Source of the DNA: Myxococcota bacterium
GTDB lineage: Bacteria; Myxococcota; B64-G9
Direction: 5' to 3'
DNA: 64,000 nucleotides
NCBI GenBank assembly: GCA_022710975.1
Contig: JAKLGA010000014.1
Span: 147,723 to 211,722, forward strand
Below are positions 8,919-17,663 of this stretch, piece after piece. The position numbers and the translations under genes were made by a program. Position 1 is the first letter of the stretch; every line of letters starts with the position of its first letter. Below the pieces are notes generated by a model, which made no database searches, was not told where the DNA came from, and worked only from the letters and a program-made list of their open reading frames with translations.

Positions 8919-10078
8919 GCGCTCCCGAGCCCGGCCCGCTGCGCATCCCCCTGGCCGATCTGGACTACGATCAGGCGGAGGCCGCCGCCGTCCAGCGCGT
9001 GCTCGCCAGCCGCTGGTTGACCATGGGGCCGGAGACCGCCGCCTTCGAGGCCGAGTTCGCCGCCCGGCTGGGCGCGCGCCACGCCATCTCGGTTTGCAAC
9101 GGGACCGCGGCCCTCCACCTAGCCCTGCTGGCCGCCGGCATCCAGCCCGGCGACGAGGTCATCGTCCCCGCGCTCACCTTCGTGGCCACGGCCAACGCCG
9201 TGCGCGCCTGCGGCGCCCGGCCGGTGTTCGCTGACGTCTGCTCCCTGGAGGAGTGGACCCTCGATCCCGCGGACGTCCAGCGGCGCATCGGGCCGCGCAC
9301 CCGCGCGCTGCTGGCCATGCACTACGGCGGGTTCCCCTGCCGCATGCCCGAGCTGCTGGCGCTGTGCCGCGCGCACGGCCTGCTGCTCCTGGAGGACGCG
9401 GCCCACGCGCCCGGGGCCAGCCTGGACGGCCGCCAGGCCGGCACCTTCGGCGCGGCGGGCTGCTTCTCCTTCTTCTCCAACAAGAACCTGGCCGTCGGCG
9501 AGGGCGGCATGCTGGTCACCGACCAGGACGAGATCGCCGCGCGGGCGCGCCTGCTGCGCAGCCACGGCCTGACCTCCTCGACCAGCGAGCGCCACCACGG
9601 CCGGGCCCTGGACTACGACGCCCTCGAGGTGGGCTACAACTACCGCCTGGACGAGCTGCGCGCCGCCCTGGGCCGGGTGCAGCTCGGCAAGCTCGAGGCG
9701 GGCAACCGTCGGCGCGCCGCGCTGAGCGCGCTGTACCGCCGCGCCCTGGCCGGGCTCGAGGGCGTGCACGTCCCGTTCACCGGCGCCCGGGGCACGAGCG
9801 CCCACCACCTGATGGCGGTGCTGGTCCCGGCGGAGCTGCGCGACGCGACCCGCGCGGCCCTACGCCGGCGCGGCGTCCAGACCAGCGTCCACTACCGCCC
9901 GGTCCACACCCTGTCCGCCTACCGCGCGCTCGCTGGGGAGGTGCACCTCCCGCGGACCGAGGAGATCGGGCGGCGCGAGCTCAGCCTGCCCCTGTTCCCC
10001 GGGCTCGCGGAGGAGTCGGTGGGCGAGGTGGTGGACGACCTGGCGGAGTGCCTCCGGGCTCAACGCCCATCGGGCTGA
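8915..10078 (+). CDS. DegT/DnrJ/EryC1/StrS family PLP aminotransferase (LegC-like)
   Basis: A 387-aa sugar aminotransferase. It has SVCNGTAALHLAL, IVPALTFVATANAV, the LLEDAAHAPGA strand (Asp binding the PLP ring nitrogen) and SFFSNKNLAVGEGGM, where K190 is the expected PLP-linked lysine. It should add an amino group to the keto sugar made by the upstream 4,6-dehydratase. The GTG at 8915 overlaps the nucleotidyltransferase stop. Its last 19 bp overlap the convergent membrane-protein gene on the other strand. This is the last + strand gene of the glycan locus. Confidence 0.88.
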   Translation: MSAPEPGPLRIPLADLDYDQAEAAAVQRVLASRWLTMGPETAAFEAEFAARLGARHAISVCNGTAALHLALLAAGIQPGDEVIVPALTFVATANAVRACGARPVFADVCSLEEWTLDPADVQRRIGPRTRALLAMHYGGFPCRMPELLALCRAHGLLLLEDAAHAPGASLDGRQAGTFGAAGCFSFFSNKNLAVGEGGMLVTDQDEIAARARLLRSHGLTSSTSERHHGRALDYDALEVGYNYRLDELRAALGRVQLGKLEAGNRRRAALSALYRRALAGLEGVHVPFTGARGTSAHHLMAVLVPAELRDATRAALRRRGVQTSVHYRPVHTLSAYRALAGEVHLPRTEEIGRRELSLPLFPGLAEESVGEVVDDLAECLRAQRPSG

Positions 10079-11031
10079 GACGCGGCCTCCGGGCCCGCCT
10101 GGGGGAAACGCCGCCCGGCGGCCCACGCGGCGATGGAACCGCCCACCACCAGCGGGGCCGTGGTCACCAGCCGCTCGAGCACCACGGCCAGGCCAGCGGT
10201 CTCCCAGGGCAGGCCCAGCCACACCAGCAGCGAGGCCAGGCCCGCGTCGCGCACGCCCAGCCCCATGGGCACCATGCTCACCACCCCGGCCAGGTAGGCC
10301 AGGGCCTGGCAGGCGAACAGGGGCCCCAGGGGCAGCGCCGTGTCGAGGCAGGCGAGCACCAGCACCAGGCGCAGCAGCGCCAGGCCGTAGTCGAGCAGGA
10401 AGACGGCCAGCATGACCAGCAGGGGCGTGGGGCGCATCCGCCGCAGCTCGCCCAGCGTCTCGCGCACCCAGGCGTAGGGCCGGCCGCCCCGCCGCCGGAG
10501 CCAGAGGTAGCCGAGCCCCAGCACGACCAGCAGGCCGCCCAGCCCCAGCCCCAGCCAGCCGCCGGCGCCCGCGCGCCACTCCAGATCCGGCCCCAGGAAC
10601 AGGGCGGCCGCGAGCAGCCCGGCCAGGGCCGCGAACGCGTACGCGGCCAGGTTCTCGACGGCCAGGCCGGCCACGGCCCTGGACAGCGGCACGCCGAGCA
10701 GGCGGTGCATGAGCGCGGCCCGCAAGGGGATGCCCGCCGGGAGCGGCAGCAGGGAGTTGGCGGAGGAGGCCAGCAGGGTGATCCACAGCTGATCGCCGAA
10801 CCCGCTGCGCTGGCCGGTGGCCCGCAGGCTGCACATGGCGACCAGCGGCGGCACCAGGCGCTGCGCGCTGGCCACCCCCAGCGCCAGGCCGAGCGCCAGC
10901 CAGCCCAGCGCCTGGGCGTCGCCCACCGCGCGCCAGGCCGCGTGCAGCGCCACGGCCCCGGCCGCCGCCAGCACCAGGGCGACGAGCGCCGCCCACGCGG
11001 CGGGCCGGCGCCAGACCGACCAGGCGCTCAT
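10060..11031 (-). CDS. Lysylphosphatidylglycerol synthase-TM / flippase-like membrane protein
   Basis: A 323-aa protein with about eight hydrophobic segments. It contains LLPLPAGIPLRAALMHRLLGVPLSRAVA and, near the C-terminus, VVSMVPMGLGVRDAGLASLL, both characteristic of the UPF0104/AglD-type domain also found in MprF. Relatives are thought to move lipids or lipid-linked precursors across the membrane. The ATG overlaps the upstream methyltransferase stop by 4 bp, so it is the last gene of the - strand glycan operon. A lipid-linked sugar flippase role is inferred from this setting. The C-terminal tail overlaps the convergent aminotransferase gene. Confidence 0.75.
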   Translation of the reverse strand: MSAWSVWRRPAAWAALVALVLAAAGAVALHAAWRAVGDAQALGWLALGLALGVASAQRLVPPLVAMCSLRATGQRSGFGDQLWITLLASSANSLLPLPAGIPLRAALMHRLLGVPLSRAVAGLAVENLAAYAFAALAGLLAAALFLGPDLEWRAGAGGWLGLGLGGLLVVLGLGYLWLRRRGGRPYAWVRETLGELRRMRPTPLLVMLAVFLLDYGLALLRLVLVLACLDTALPLGPLFACQALAYLAGVVSMVPMGLGVRDAGLASLLVWLGLPWETAGLAVVLERLVTTAPLVVGGSIAAWAAGRRFPQAGPEAASQPDGR

Positions 11032-11765
11032 CGGGCGGGCTCCCGCCCGGCCAGGACCATCAGCACCCAGCCGCAGCGATCGAAGGGCCAGCGCAGCCCC
11101 CAGCGCTCCTCGAGCAGGTGCAACGGCAGGCGCTCCAGCCAGGCCAGCGGCAGGACGCCCCGCGCCAGCCTGTAGGGCAGGTGGTAGCCGCCCGCCCAGG
11201 CGAGCGGCCGCCAGCCGTGGCGCCCGAGCAGCCCGGCCAGGGAGCGCGGGCCCCACAGGCGCAGGTGCTCGGGGTCCATGCCCAGGTACCGGCCCCGGCC
11301 CAGCGCCCAGGAGCCCGCCTGGCCGAGGAGGAACTGCAGGGAGCAGGCGTTGTGGGTCGCGAGCAGCAGGCGGCTGTCCGCCCGGGCGTGCGCCCCGACC
11401 CGGGCCATGAAGCGCTCCTCGTCCACGTGCTCGAGGACGTCCTTGGCCACCAGCAGGTCGAAGCGCTCGCCCAGCTCGAGCTCGCACACGTCGCCCTCGA
11501 CGAACCGCAGGCGGTGCTCCAGCCCCGCCCGGGCGGCGGCCAGCCGCGCCGCGGCCACCCGCGCGGGGACGCGCTCCACGCCGGTCACCCGGGCGCCCCG
11601 CCGCACGAGCTCGAGGCTGATCGGGCCGGCGCCGCTGCCCAGATCGAGCGCGGTCCGGCCGCGCCAGTCCTCGGCCAGCAGGCGCCACACCAGGCCCGCC
11701 TTGTGCCGGTCGTAGGCGTTGTCCTGACCCGCGCGCAGCTCCGCCAGTGTCTGCTCGACGCGCAT
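11028..11765 (-). CDS. Class I SAM-dependent methyltransferase
   Basis: A 245-aa methyltransferase with motif I as ALDLGSGAGPISLEL (about residues 39-53), an acidic residue after VTGVE, and VAKDVLEHVDEERF. The architecture is that of Methyltransf_11/25-type small-molecule or glycan methyltransferases. It sits in a - strand operon (13723 down to 10060) with a glycosyltransferase and another methyltransferase, so a modified sugar or lipid-linked glycan is the likely substrate. It begins 3 bp after the glycosyltransferase stop and overlaps the following gene by 4 bp. Confidence 0.8.
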   Translation of the reverse strand: MRVEQTLAELRAGQDNAYDRHKAGLVWRLLAEDWRGRTALDLGSGAGPISLELVRRGARVTGVERVPARVAAARLAAARAGLEHRLRFVEGDVCELELGERFDLLVAKDVLEHVDEERFMARVGAHARADSRLLLATHNACSLQFLLGQAGSWALGRGRYLGMDPEHLRLWGPRSLAGLLGRHGWRPLAWAGGYHLPYRLARGVLPLAWLERLPLHLLEERWGLRWPFDRCGWVLMVLAGREPAR

Positions 11766-11768
11766 GCC

Positions 11769-12944
11769 TCAGTCCCTCGCCGCCAGGCGGGCGTCCAGGT
11801 GGTCGGCGAACGCCCCGGCCTGGGCGCCCGAGGCGAACCGCGCCCGCGCGGCGTCGACGCGCGCGCGCATGGCCTGGAGCTCCCGCGGATCCGCGGCCAG
11901 CGCCTCCAGCGCCTCGACCAGCGCCCGGGGCTGCCCGTGGCGGCAGAACAACCCGAGCCGCTCCCCCGCCACCAGATCGCGCAGGGCGCCGTCGGGGCCC
12001 ACCGCGAGCAGCGGGGTGCCCGCGCCCAGGTACTGGATGGCCTTGGACGGGATGCGGTAGGCGTTGCCGGCCGGGCGCAGGCTCACCAGCCCCAGATCCG
12101 CCGCGGCCACCTCGGCCAGGGCGGCCTGGTACGGCAGGTAGCCGTGGAAGCGCACCTCGGCCGACAGGTGGCGCGGCAGGAGCCAGCGGGTGTAGTAGTT
12201 CTCCGGGCCGTAGTAGTCGACGCGCACCCGCGGCCCGCCCGCGGGCGGCCGGTGGCCCTGCGCCAGCGCGCGGGCCAGGCAGGCGGGATCCTGGTCGAGG
12301 TTGAGCAACCCGGTGTACACCACCCGCAGCCCCCCGGGCGGGTCCGCCCGCCGGACCGCGCCCCGCTCCTCGTCGTAGCCGTTGTACACGACCCGCCCGC
12401 GGGCCGGCGGCAGGCGGTAGCGCGCGAGCATGTCCGCGAGGGATCGCGGCGTCGAGGCGAACACGGCCCGGCAGGCCTGCACCCAGGCCGCGGGCAGGCC
12501 GCGCACGTTGTCGCGGAAGTCGAGCGCCAGCGGCAGGCCGGTCTCGCGGGCCAGCTCGAAGGCCACGCGCAGGTTGGTCGCCGGCGGCACGATGGCCACC
12601 ACCCAACCCCGCTCGCGCCGCACCAGCTCCCGGGCCGCCTTCAGGGCCGGGCCGGCCCAGTTGCCGAAGGGATCCCGCGCCAGGCCGGCCAGCTGCAGCA
12701 GGCCGCCCACGGGCCCCCACGGCCAGCCGCGGATGGGGTGCCGTCTCACGTCGTCCGGCAGCAGCTCCAGCAAGGACGGATCCCGCTGGAAGCTGCGCAG
12801 CGGCGCGGACGGGTTCTCGCACTGCACCACCTCCACGCGCCAGCCGCGGCGTACCAGCCCGCGGGCCAGCAGCGCGCGGTTGACCCCGTCGGCGCGGCCG
12901 AGCGGGGCGAAGTAGTAGGAGACCAGGTAGAGCGTCCTCAGCAC
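11769..12944 (-). CDS. Glycosyltransferase, GT4-like
   Basis: A 391-aa GT-B protein. It starts LYLVSYYFAPLGRADGVNRALL, typical of GT4 enzymes, with LALDFRDN in the first domain. The second domain has RVVYTGLLNLDQDPACL and VRFHGYLPYQAALAEVAAADLGLVSLRP, followed by PSKAIQYLGAGTPLLAVG, the acceptor/donor region containing the family's last conserved acidic/Gly positions. GTG at 12944 is preferred because it overlaps the preceding methyltransferase stop by 7 bp and starts the first beta strand directly. It probably extends the same glycan as its neighbours. Confidence 0.8.
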   Translation of the reverse strand: MLRTLYLVSYYFAPLGRADGVNRALLARGLVRRGWRVEVVQCENPSAPLRSFQRDPSLLELLPDDVRRHPIRGWPWGPVGGLLQLAGLARDPFGNWAGPALKAARELVRRERGWVVAIVPPATNLRVAFELARETGLPLALDFRDNVRGLPAAWVQACRAVFASTPRSLADMLARYRLPPARGRVVYNGYDEERGAVRRADPPGGLRVVYTGLLNLDQDPACLARALAQGHRPPAGGPRVRVDYYGPENYYTRWLLPRHLSAEVRFHGYLPYQAALAEVAAADLGLVSLRPAGNAYRIPSKAIQYLGAGTPLLAVGPDGALRDLVAGERLGLFCRHGQPRALVEALEALAADPRELQAMRARVDAARARFASGAQAGAFADHLDARLAARD

Positions 12945-13723
12945 CCGCCCGCTCCTCGCTCGGCCGCCCAGGCGACGTACAGGCTGGGCAGGGCCAGGGC
13001 CGTCGTCCAGCGGTCGAGGCGCGCGGCGGCGCGCAGGGCAGGCCGCGCGGCCGGCCCCGCCAGCAGGCCGAGCAGCGCCAGGGGCAGGATGCAGACGGAG
13101 GTCGCCGGCAGCCGCCGCTCCCAGCACAGGCGCAGGCCGGCGCCGCCCAGGGCGGCGCGCACCTCTCCGGCCTCGAGGTACCTGCCGCCCGTGCCGGTCC
13201 GCGCGGGCTTCCCGATCAGGCCGCCCGCGGTCAGGAAGCCGAGCCCCGAGCGGTCGTTCTCCACCAGGATCAGCCGGCCCCCGGGGCGCAGCCGCGCGGC
13301 GAGCGCCGCCACGCAGGGGGCGAGCTCCGCGGGCGCGAGGTACATCAGCGCAGTCACGCACAGCACCGCGTCGAAGCTGCCCAGATCGGCCGGCAGCCGC
13401 CGCAGGTCCGCCACCACCGCGGGCTGGCCGAGTCGCTCGCGGAACAGGGCCGCGAAGTGCGGGCTCGCGTCGAGCCCGACGAGCTCGGCCTGCGGGCGGG
13501 CGGCCCGGATCACCTCGGCCAGGCGGCCCCAGCCGCAGCCCACGTCGAGCACCCTCACCGCGCCCTGCGCGGGCAGCCCGGCCAGGACCACCTCGGCGTG
13601 CCAGGCGTGCAGGTGCTGGTTGAGCACCCCGGGGAAGTTGCGGAACAGCACGGCGCGCAGGCTGTCCCCGTCCCGCCTGGCGCGCTGCTCCCAGGCCTCT
13701 CGCGGATCGGGTGCGGCGCCCAT
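12938..13723 (-). CDS. Class I SAM-dependent methyltransferase (second)
   Basis: A 261-aa methyltransferase. It has EAWEQRARRDGDSLRAV at the start, motif I VLDVGCGWGRLAEVI, LVGLDAS, and a PGGRLILVENDRSG strand. The C-terminal ~60 residues have hydrophobic stretches that could sit against the membrane. The ATG at 13723 overlaps the stop of the IPT/TIG lipoprotein gene by 1 bp (TGATG), and its own stop overlaps the glycosyltransferase start by 7 bp. This tight coupling supports one transcript from 16812 down to 10060. Confidence 0.78.
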   Translation of the reverse strand: MGAAPDPREAWEQRARRDGDSLRAVLFRNFPGVLNQHLHAWHAEVVLAGLPAQGAVRVLDVGCGWGRLAEVIRAARPQAELVGLDASPHFAALFRERLGQPAVVADLRRLPADLGSFDAVLCVTALMYLAPAELAPCVAALAARLRPGGRLILVENDRSGLGFLTAGGLIGKPARTGTGGRYLEAGEVRAALGGAGLRLCWERRLPATSVCILPLALLGLLAGPAARPALRAAARLDRWTTALALPSLYVAWAAERGAGGC

Positions 13724-16700
13724 CACGGACAGACCTCGACCCAGACGAGCGCGCCCACCTCGGCCGGGTCCTCCAGGCTGTCGGCCGGCAGGCCCGGGCC
13801 GAGCACGTAGTCGCCGCTGGCGTCCACGATGCGCGCGAACAGGCCCAGGCGGGTGCAGGCCGCGAGCCCGCCCAGGCTCGTCCAGGGCACGGCCGCCTCC
13901 AGCGCGCCCTGGCCCGGGGCCGCGGCCCCGGCCACCACCAGGGCCGGCAGCCAGGCGAGCTCGGCCGGATCGGCCAGCCCGCGCAGGCCGGCGCGCGCGC
14001 GCAGCCCCGGCGCCTGCTCGTCCAGGGCCACGCCGGCCAGCCCCTGGGAGGCCAGGGCGAAGTCCGCGCCGAACCCCGGCACGCCCACGCGGCAGCGCGA
14101 CGAGATGGCGGCGTCGATGCCGGGCAGGCCCTCGGCCCCGGTCTCGTCGGTCAGGCCGCGCAGGTCGGCCACCCCGGTGGCGAAGCCCCCGTCCACGTCC
14201 AGGTACACCACCACGCTGGTGCCCGACTCGGAGTCCACCCAGCCCTCCAGGCCGAGGTAGAGGTTGTCTCGATCGTAGGCCAGGAGCAGGCGCTGCAGGC
14301 CGTGGCTGCCCCAGGGCCCGGCGGCCTCGGCCTCGGCCAGCACGTGCTCCGGGCGCCAGTCGCTGCCGTCGAGCGCCAGCCAGCCATCGATGCGCGGAGC
14401 GCCGCGCCGGAGCGCGCCGAAGGCCCCCGGCAGCTCGGCGGCTTCCCCGCCCGGCAGGCTCACGCGCAGCGCGGCCCGCCCCAGCGGCAGGGCCGGCGTC
14501 GAGAGCTCCAGCCGCCCGGGTTCGAGCCCGGTGAGCTCGGCCGCCAGGCCGCCCAGCTCCACCTCGGCGCCCGCGACGAACCCGCGCCCGAGCACCGCCA
14601 GGGCCTCCCCGCCCTGGGTGCCGCCGGTCCCGGGTTCGAGCCCGTGGATGGCCAGCGGGGCCTCCGGCGCCGACCACAGCAGGTGGCCGGCCTCGGCTGG
14701 CTGGAAGCCGTCCAGGGAGGCCAGGCCCCCGTCCGCCAGCACCCAGGTCTCGCCGCCGTCCAGGGAGAAACGCAGCGCCACGGCCCAGCCGCCCGCGGCC
14801 GCGGGGGCCGGGCTGGCGGACACCCACACCTCGTCCGCTCCGCCGCCGCAGTCCTGGCAGCAGCCCGCCTCGAGCCAGCTCCAGGCCCCGGGCTCGGACT
14901 CGGGCGAGGAGCCCACCGGCCCCCAGCCCAGCTCGGCGCGCAGCTCCGGCGGGCACTGCTGGGCGGCGGCGCCCGGCAGGCTGGCCCGCCCGCGGAACGC
15001 AGGGGCGGGCTGATCCAGGTCGGCGCCCCGCGCGCGCGGCTCCTCCAGGGCGGCGAAGGACACCCGCGGCGAGGCGTAGGTGAAGGCCGCGGGCAGCTCG
15101 TCGGCCAGCGCGTCGGGGTTCTCCACGCGCACCGCGACGCAGCCCGCGGCGTGGGCCGGGCTCAGGCACTCCGCCAGCCCCTCGCCCAGCACCTGCACCT
15201 CGGCGGCCTCCGCGCCGTCGAAGGTCACCCGGGCGCCGGCCGCGAACCCGCCCCCCAGGAGCCGCACGCGCGTGCCGCCCGCGGTGCTGCCCTCGGCGGG
15301 CGCGAGCCGTCGCAGGCGCGGGCCCGGCCGGTCGCTGTAGACGTAGCCTGCGCCCAGCGCCGCCCGCCCGCCGTCGGGGTTCTGCAGCACCAGCTCGACC
15401 GCTCCCGGCGCCTGGGCCGGCGCGAGGCAGCGCAGCTCGCCCTCCGAGAGCCACTCGACCCCGGCAGCGGCCAGCCCGCCGAAGGCCACCTGCGCGCCCG
15501 GCTGGAAGCCCCGCCCCTCCAGGCGGACCAGGGTCCCGCCCTCGGGCGGGCCGACCTCGGGCATCACCCCCAGCAGCTCGGGGCTGGGACCCGCGCCGAA
15601 ACGGAAGGCCGCCGGGGCCCGCCCGAAGGCGCCATCCGGGTTGGAGACCCGCAGGTCCACCGTGCCCGAGGGCGAGGCCGGCGTGCGCACGACGAGCTGC
15701 CGCTCGTCCACGTAGGACACCTCGCTGGCCAGCCGGCCGCCGAAGGCGACCAGGGCCCCGGGCCGGAAGCCCTGGCCGAAGACGGCCACGCGCTCGCCGC
15801 CGGTGCCGAGCCCCTCGGAAGGCACCACGGCGGTCAGCGGCAGGCCGCCCGCCCCCTCGCACAGGGCCACGGCCAGGTTCCAGCCCAGGCCCAGGTGGTC
15901 GGGCTCGGGGAACAGCGGCGCGGGCGCCCAGCCGCCGCCGCAGTCGCTCTCGGCCGACACCGAGGCGGGCACCGTGGAGCCGCGCTGGACCGCCCGCCCA
16001 CTGACCAGCAGCCCGAAGGCCAGGTGCTGGCCCCCGGGCAGCAGCCCGCCGTAGGGCCCGAGGTGGGCGCTGTGCAGGTAGGTGTACAGGCCGTCGCCGG
16101 CCTCCCGGTCCCCGGCCAGGCCGTCGTCGCGGAGCTCGAGCGGCAGCCAGCCGCCGGGCGCGCCGCGGAACACCACCTGATCCAGGGCGGGGTCGAAGGG
16201 CGGCGAACCCGGCTCCACGACGCGCGTGTCGAGGGTGACGCGCAGGTCGAAGGGCCCGAACGCGCCCAGGAACAGCCCGGGCGCGTCCAGCCGCGCGCTG
16301 CTCCCGGCCGGCAGGCTCACCTCGCCCAGCGGGCCCGACCAGATCCAGCGCCCGTCCACGTCCACCACGCCGTAGCGCAGCGGCGTGGCCGCGTCGGGAT
16401 CGGCCCGCAGGTACAGCTCGGTCGAGAAGATGTGGTCTCCGGCCGCCGCGCCGGGCATCTCGTGCCCGCTCGAGGCGACGGGCCCGTCGTCGTACAGCCA
16501 GGGGAAGAGCTCCTCCCGGCTGGCCCAGTCCGCGTCGTACACCCCCACGTTGGTCTCGGCGTCGTAGACGAACGTCCCCTTCCAGCGCAGCTCGCGGTCG
16601 CGGTAGGTGCGGTTGGCCGTGTCGTCGACGAAGAAGGTGATCGAGGCGTACCCGGCCGGCTTGACGTAGGTGGCCGCGCCGCCGTCGGCCTGGCCGTCCG

Positions 16701-16812
16701 CGTCCGGGCCGCCGTCGGCCTCGAAGCCCGAGCCGCCGCAGGCGGCGACGGCGAGAGCCAGACCGGCAGCGGCGATGGTCGTCAAGCTGGCGCTCGGTCC
16801 GCGCCGTCTCAT
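13723..16812 (-). CDS. Large lipoprotein with four IPT/TIG domains and a C-terminal beta-sandwich
   Basis: A 1029-aa exported lipoprotein. The signal peptide ends LAVAACGG (Cys about 25) and is followed by a low-complexity DGGPDADGQADGG linker. The region to about residue 300 contains a choice-of-anchor-like beta domain. IPT/TIG immunoglobulin-like modules follow at roughly 305-395, 400-480, 485-570 and 750-830, each with the GTGG..V.V.G.GF..GA.V.FGG pattern. The last ~190 residues (IDGWLALDGSDW, then RLLLAYDRDNLYLGLEGWVD) resemble DOMON/CBM9-like carbohydrate-binding domains. It is probably a surface adhesin or glycan-binding protein. It heads a - strand operon of glycan enzymes, with SD GGAGGTG before the ATG. 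Confidence 0.75.
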   Translation of the reverse strand: MRRRGPSASLTTIAAAGLALAVAACGGSGFEADGGPDADGQADGGAATYVKPAGYASITFFVDDTANRTYRDRELRWKGTFVYDAETNVGVYDADWASREELFPWLYDDGPVASSGHEMPGAAAGDHIFSTELYLRADPDAATPLRYGVVDVDGRWIWSGPLGEVSLPAGSSARLDAPGLFLGAFGPFDLRVTLDTRVVEPGSPPFDPALDQVVFRGAPGGWLPLELRDDGLAGDREAGDGLYTYLHSAHLGPYGGLLPGGQHLAFGLLVSGRAVQRGSTVPASVSAESDCGGGWAPAPLFPEPDHLGLGWNLAVALCEGAGGLPLTAVVPSEGLGTGGERVAVFGQGFRPGALVAFGGRLASEVSYVDERQLVVRTPASPSGTVDLRVSNPDGAFGRAPAAFRFGAGPSPELLGVMPEVGPPEGGTLVRLEGRGFQPGAQVAFGGLAAAGVEWLSEGELRCLAPAQAPGAVELVLQNPDGGRAALGAGYVYSDRPGPRLRRLAPAEGSTAGGTRVRLLGGGFAAGARVTFDGAEAAEVQVLGEGLAECLSPAHAAGCVAVRVENPDALADELPAAFTYASPRVSFAALEEPRARGADLDQPAPAFRGRASLPGAAAQQCPPELRAELGWGPVGSSPESEPGAWSWLEAGCCQDCGGGADEVWVSASPAPAAAGGWAVALRFSLDGGETWVLADGGLASLDGFQPAEAGHLLWSAPEAPLAIHGLEPGTGGTQGGEALAVLGRGFVAGAEVELGGLAAELTGLEPGRLELSTPALPLGRAALRVSLPGGEAAELPGAFGALRRGAPRIDGWLALDGSDWRPEHVLAEAEAAGPWGSHGLQRLLLAYDRDNLYLGLEGWVDSESGTSVVVYLDVDGGFATGVADLRGLTDETGAEGLPGIDAAISSRCRVGVPGFGADFALASQGLAGVALDEQAPGLRARAGLRGLADPAELAWLPALVVAGAAAPGQGALEAAVPWTSLGGLAACTRLGLFARIVDASGDYVLGPGLPADSLEDPAEVGALVWVEVCP

Positions 16813-16873
16813 CGGTCACCTCCGCCCCATCCTACACGAGACTCGCGGGCCGGACCAGTTGGCGACCTCTCTG

Positions 16874-16902
16874 TTGTGCGGCGCCGCTCCGCGCGCTACA
16901 CT
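16874..16902 (+). promoter_or_regulatory. sigma70-type promoter before the adenosine-specific kinase
   Basis: TTGTGC (16874-16879), a 17-bp spacer and TACACT (16897-16902), 33 bp before the ATG at 16936. It lies in the 123-bp divergent gap shared with the IPT lipoprotein gene. A weaker TAGGAT on the opposite strand could serve that gene. Confidence 0.45.
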
Positions 16903-16935
16903 GCACGGCCGGAAGCAACCCGCGGAGGTCGGACC

Positions 16936-17418
16936 ATGCAGCTCCACGCCGTGCGCATGACCCTGCCCAAGGACGCGAACATCATCCTGGCGCGCTCGCA
17001 CTTCATCAAGACGGTGGAGGACGTGGCCGAGGCGCTGATCAACACCGTGCCCGGGGTGCAGTACGCGGTGGCCTTCAACGAGGCCTCCGGCCCCTGCCTG
17101 GTGCGGGTCGAGGCCAACGACGCGGAGCTCGGCGCCGCGGCGGTGGAGAACGCCCGGGCCCTGGGCGCCGGGCACTGCCTGGTGGTGCTGCTGCGCAAGG
17201 CCTACCCCATCAACGTGCTCGCGCGCCTGCGCGACGTGCCCGAGGTGTGCGAGATCGTGTGCGCCACGGCCAACCCGCTGGAGGTGATCGTGGCCGAGAC
17301 CGAGCAGGGCCGGGGCGTGCTGGGGGTGATCGACGGCTCGTCCCCCAGGGGCGTCGAGGGCCCCGCGGACGTCCAGGACCGCAAGGCCATGCTGCGCAAG
17401 TTCGGCTACAAGTTCTGA
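16936..17418 (+). CDS. Adenosine-specific kinase (DUF355 family)
   Basis: A 160-aa protein matching the adenosine-specific kinase family (pfam04008) along its whole length. Recognisable blocks are LPKDANIILARSHFIKTVED, VPGVQYAVAFNEASGPCLVR, GAGHCLVVLLRKAYPINVL, VPEVCEIVCATANPLEVIVA and the glycine-rich GRGVLGVIDGSSPRGVE. The archaeal member is known to bind and phosphorylate adenosine; the role in bacteria is less clear. An AGG-type SD precedes the ATG. It heads a four-gene + strand group with a small Cys protein and a split sulfur transporter, so it may be tied to sulfur or SAM/adenosine metabolism; that link is inference. Confidence 0.85.
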   Translation: MQLHAVRMTLPKDANIILARSHFIKTVEDVAEALINTVPGVQYAVAFNEASGPCLVRVEANDAELGAAAVENARALGAGHCLVVLLRKAYPINVLARLRDVPEVCEIVCATANPLEVIVAETEQGRGVLGVIDGSSPRGVEGPADVQDRKAMLRKFGYKF

Positions 17419-17436
17419 GCGAGGGGGGGCCGGGCC

Positions 17437-17658
17437 ATGCCAGGCGGCGACTGCAAGCACATCGACTCGTGCACGCTCTTCCCGGTCTTCAAGGTCAAGA
17501 GCTTCATGTCCATCTGGAAGATCTCCTACTGCCAGGGCAACTGGTCCGCGTGCGTGCGCTACCAGCGCGCCGAGCGTGGGGAGCCCATCCCCACCAACCT
17601 GCTGCCCGACGGCCAGGTGCTGGGCGCGCCGGCCTCCGCGGGCGCCAAGGGGCGCTGA
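17437..17658 (+). CDS. Small conserved Cys-containing protein, function unknown
   Basis: A 73-aa protein with paired cysteines C6/C12 and C32/C39. The core (CKHIDSCTLFPVFK, then IWKISYCQGN and CVRYQRAERGE) resembles short bacterial proteins that I know only as hypothetical. The four cysteines could hold zinc or a small Fe-S centre. A GA-rich ribosome site precedes the ATG. It lies 18 bp after the kinase gene and 5 bp before the YeeE/YedE gene, so it is probably co-expressed with both. The C-terminal ~15 residues are low-complexity Ala/Gly. Confidence 0.65.
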   Translation: MPGGDCKHIDSCTLFPVFKVKSFMSIWKISYCQGNWSACVRYQRAERGEPIPTNLLPDGQVLGAPASAGAKGR

Positions 17659-17663
17659 GGGCC

